From assembly GCA_015680905.1 (NCBI GenBank), contig CM027381.1, forward strand, positions 84,655,501-84,719,500: DNA of 64,000 nucleotides, in the 5' to 3' direction. A model generated the notes under the pieces. That model was not told the origin of the DNA, did no database searches, and saw nothing but the letters and a program-made list of their open reading frames with translations. This DNA comes from Coptis chinensis (Eukaryota; Streptophyta; Magnoliopsida; Ranunculales; Ranunculaceae). Each line of letters starts with the position of its first letter. Positions within the stretch are counted from its first letter, which is position 1. Positions 62,201-64,000 of the stretch are shown one piece after another. Position numbers and translations under genes: made by a program.

Positions 62201-62869
62201 TTAGAACTTCCAATCCATCGAACTTTTCCTCAATTGAAGTTTTTCGAATTCCATCTCATCTTTCTTCAATTGTCTTTGAGCTTCCAATTCATAGCCTTCT
62301 TTGATGGTTTTAGAAAGTTCCACCAGAAAATCATCAAGTTTCTTAGCAGATTTCTCCAATTTAGAATCACATTCTTCTTTCTCTTTTTGCCTTCTTTTCT
62401 TATCTTCTTTCTTTCCAAGAGACCTATTCTCAAGCCCATGAACTTGGTGTGGATCATAATCTATTGGTTGAGTTATCGCAGTTGATATTGGAACTGATGA
62501 ACCTCCTTCCCCACTGTTTGACTTCGACTTTTTGGTGGGATGCAAATCATTTCTCAACTGTAGCCTCTTCCATTTGGGTGAGTCTTTCACCATATTATAG
62601 CATTGCATCCATTTCCAAATCCCATAATGCATCACATATGCACTTATTGCTTCCTCAACCTACCAATTAAGCAAAATTAAATTAGAATTGAAAAATGTAT
62701 TTGTGAATCAAAATAACAAATAAAAAGTAAATACTTACCATCATATTGTCATTATAGCCACTTGGAAGAGATGCTTGAATCTTAGAAAGAATAGTATGAA
62801 ACTTGTTGATATTAGTTTGAATGAAAATCCAACGGTATTTCATACCCGTCAAATTGTGTTCAGTCATTC
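62201..62869 (-). CDS. Harbinger 2 Myb/NAM-associated accessory protein
   Basis: Two minus-strand exons: about 62869-62739 (MTEHNLTGMKYRWIFIQTNI, then NKFHTILSKIQASLPSGYND, donor GTAAGTAT) and 62659-62201 (starting VEEAISAYVMHYGIWKWMQC, then a Lys/Glu-rich coiled-coil region, ending LRKSSMDWKF). The layout, a Trp-containing helical domain followed by a charged C-terminal region, matches the Myb-like/NAM-associated proteins encoded beside transposase in plant Harbinger elements, where they help bind the ends. The N-terminal start is uncertain because the region upstream (62870-62990) is tandemly repeated, and an upstream exon may be lost. The visible frame is not broken. Confidence 0.6.
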
Positions 62870-63364
62870 TTCCTAGATTTGCATAAAATGTGTTCCTAGA
62901 TTTGCATAAAATGTGTTCAGTCATTCTTCCTAAATTTCATGCCCGTCAAATTGTGTTCAGTCATTCTAGCCCAAAAATCGTTCGACTTTTACTAATTTCC
63001 TACTATACCATCTTGACTAACTTGTAGCCAACTATTGGTGAAAACAACATCTTCTTCTTGTATCCATAAAACCCTTCTAGATTTTGATTTTGGTTATTGA
63101 TTAGTCATTGTTGTTTTAAGAGTAGAGAGTAGAGAAAAAAAATGAGTATAAAACTATAGTGTGAGTGTTTCAATTTATAGAGTTAAAAAGATATATTGTT
63201 TTTTGCCCGTTGTTGTCATTGAGAGCACGCGGTCCTAAAACCGCGCCATAAAAGCCCAAGTCCATGCGGTGTTGACAAAACCGCGTAAGTGATTTGATAC
63301 AGCACCAAACCTGAAACCAAATATTGGCCGGTTTGGTATTTGGTTTGGTGTTTTGATCAACATG

Positions 63365-64000
63365 TAACAGGTAGATTTCTATTACAGTTATGAAACCTTC
63401 ACAATAGTTGCAACTTAGTGAAAAATAATTTATTTGCAGACATCTACTTTTTCAAAGGAAAAAAAAGGATCTCATATGATGCAGAACCATAGACAGTGAA
63501 AAGTCTGTTGATGAGGACATTAACTTTGCAACAACATCTTGTTATCTGCAAAAACTCAAGACATTAACTTTGCAACGTCTTGTTATGTGCAAAATCTCAA
63601 TCCCTCGACAAGTAACTATAAAGACGATGGACTGTGAAGTCTTTAATGACAATTGTACAAAAAATCAAAGTCACTTCATGCATTTATGGGTTAAAGAACT
63701 TAATACATCTTGTTCAAGCGTGAAGCGCTATCCTCCGCTCATGCAAAGCTTGCTTTCTTCTATCCAAACTTGCTTGCAAAATTGCATTCCCTTTGGCTTG
63801 TTATAATCCATAACAAATATATTATATCCATAACAAAACCACAATATGTACAAGTGAAAAAGTTCACCATTTACCTCTTTTGCAATCCTGTTGAGCAAAT
63901 CGTTTTTTGCAAGCTCAAGCCGCTGAATAGCAAACCTACAGGGAACATATACACAGGTCCATAAATGAAATCAGAATGAAAACTCATGTTGTTGATCAAG
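63365..64000. other. Right flank, no gene supported
   Basis: Holds a tandem duplication of about 52 bases near 63517-63600 (ACATTAACTTTGCAAC and TCTTGTTATNTGCAAAA shared). No recognisable coding region. Confidence 0.35.

Larger units (their letters stand above)
59993..63364. mobile_element. PIF/Harbinger transposon 2
   Basis: Left end TAA/GAGCATTTTTCCCAAAA, right end TTTTGATCAACATG/TAA, with TAA outside both ends. Subterminal blocks (ACACCAAA repeats, GGTTTTGGATAAACCGCGC at the left, CTAAAACCGCGCCATAAAAG at the right) match the MITE at 18478-18796. Contains a transposase gene (plus strand) and a Myb/NAM-associated gene (minus strand) pointing toward each other. Both are near complete but the transposase has stops. 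The right end is less certain than the left. Confidence 0.8.

Overview
This window is nuclear DNA from a flowering plant, almost certainly a eudicot. The evidence is AT-rich intergenic DNA, GT-AG introns, plant-specific families (trichome birefringence-like acetyltransferase, PLS-class PPR, F-box, RUB/NEDD8 E1) and typical plant transposons. The species cannot be fixed from the sequence. There are no operons, CRISPR arrays or phage-like regions.

Only four genes look fully or nearly functional: a single-exon F-box gene (14941-16071, +), a four-exon TBL wall-polysaccharide O-acetyltransferase-type gene (40000-44298, +), a single-exon plastid-targeted membrane protein gene (45236-45904, -), and a nine-exon ECR1 gene for the catalytic subunit of the RUB/NEDD8-activating enzyme (53961-58997, +). 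ECR1 has a one-base frame problem at the start of exon 3. These genes are unrelated in function and show no clustering.

The rest is mostly repeat and debris. Left part: pieces of host genes (a SECY2-like exon, three exons of a CMP-sialic acid/UDP-galactose-type transporter, an aminopeptidase P-like exon, two unidentified exons and a broken PPR gene). In their midst lies a 3.7-kb LTR-like unit (4275-7956) carrying dense arrays of W-box cores and GGCCCA site-II motifs. Middle: a Mutator-like short element with a 9-bp target duplication (16394-17245), a pectin methylesterase/invertase inhibitor pseudogene, a short Harbinger-like MITE (18478-18796), and a full-length Ty1/copia element (19565-25103) with a perfect 5-bp target duplication but broken frames. 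Then come a processed EF-1-alpha retrocopy with target duplication and duplicated poly(A) end (29277-31139), a fold-back (TA)n structure, a ribosomal protein L4 fragment and two inverted copies of a CACTA-like short element.

Right part: two PIF/Harbinger transposons flank ECR1. One (47039-53442) has recognisable inverted termini, TAA duplications, a transposase gene and a Myb/SANT-like gene, and contains a 180-bp minisatellite and a 660-bp fold-back element. The other (59993-63364) has convergent transposase and Myb/NAM-like genes, and its ends match the MITE at 18.5 kb, giving an apparent mother/derivative pair in one window.

No clearly new biological system was seen. The most notable items are the W-box/site-II-loaded LTR, the EF-1-alpha retrocopy with a re-duplicated tail, the fold-back element nested in a Harbinger transposon, the Harbinger/MITE pair, and the one-base anomaly in ECR1. 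All calls come from reading the sequence by eye; no alignment or database search was possible.
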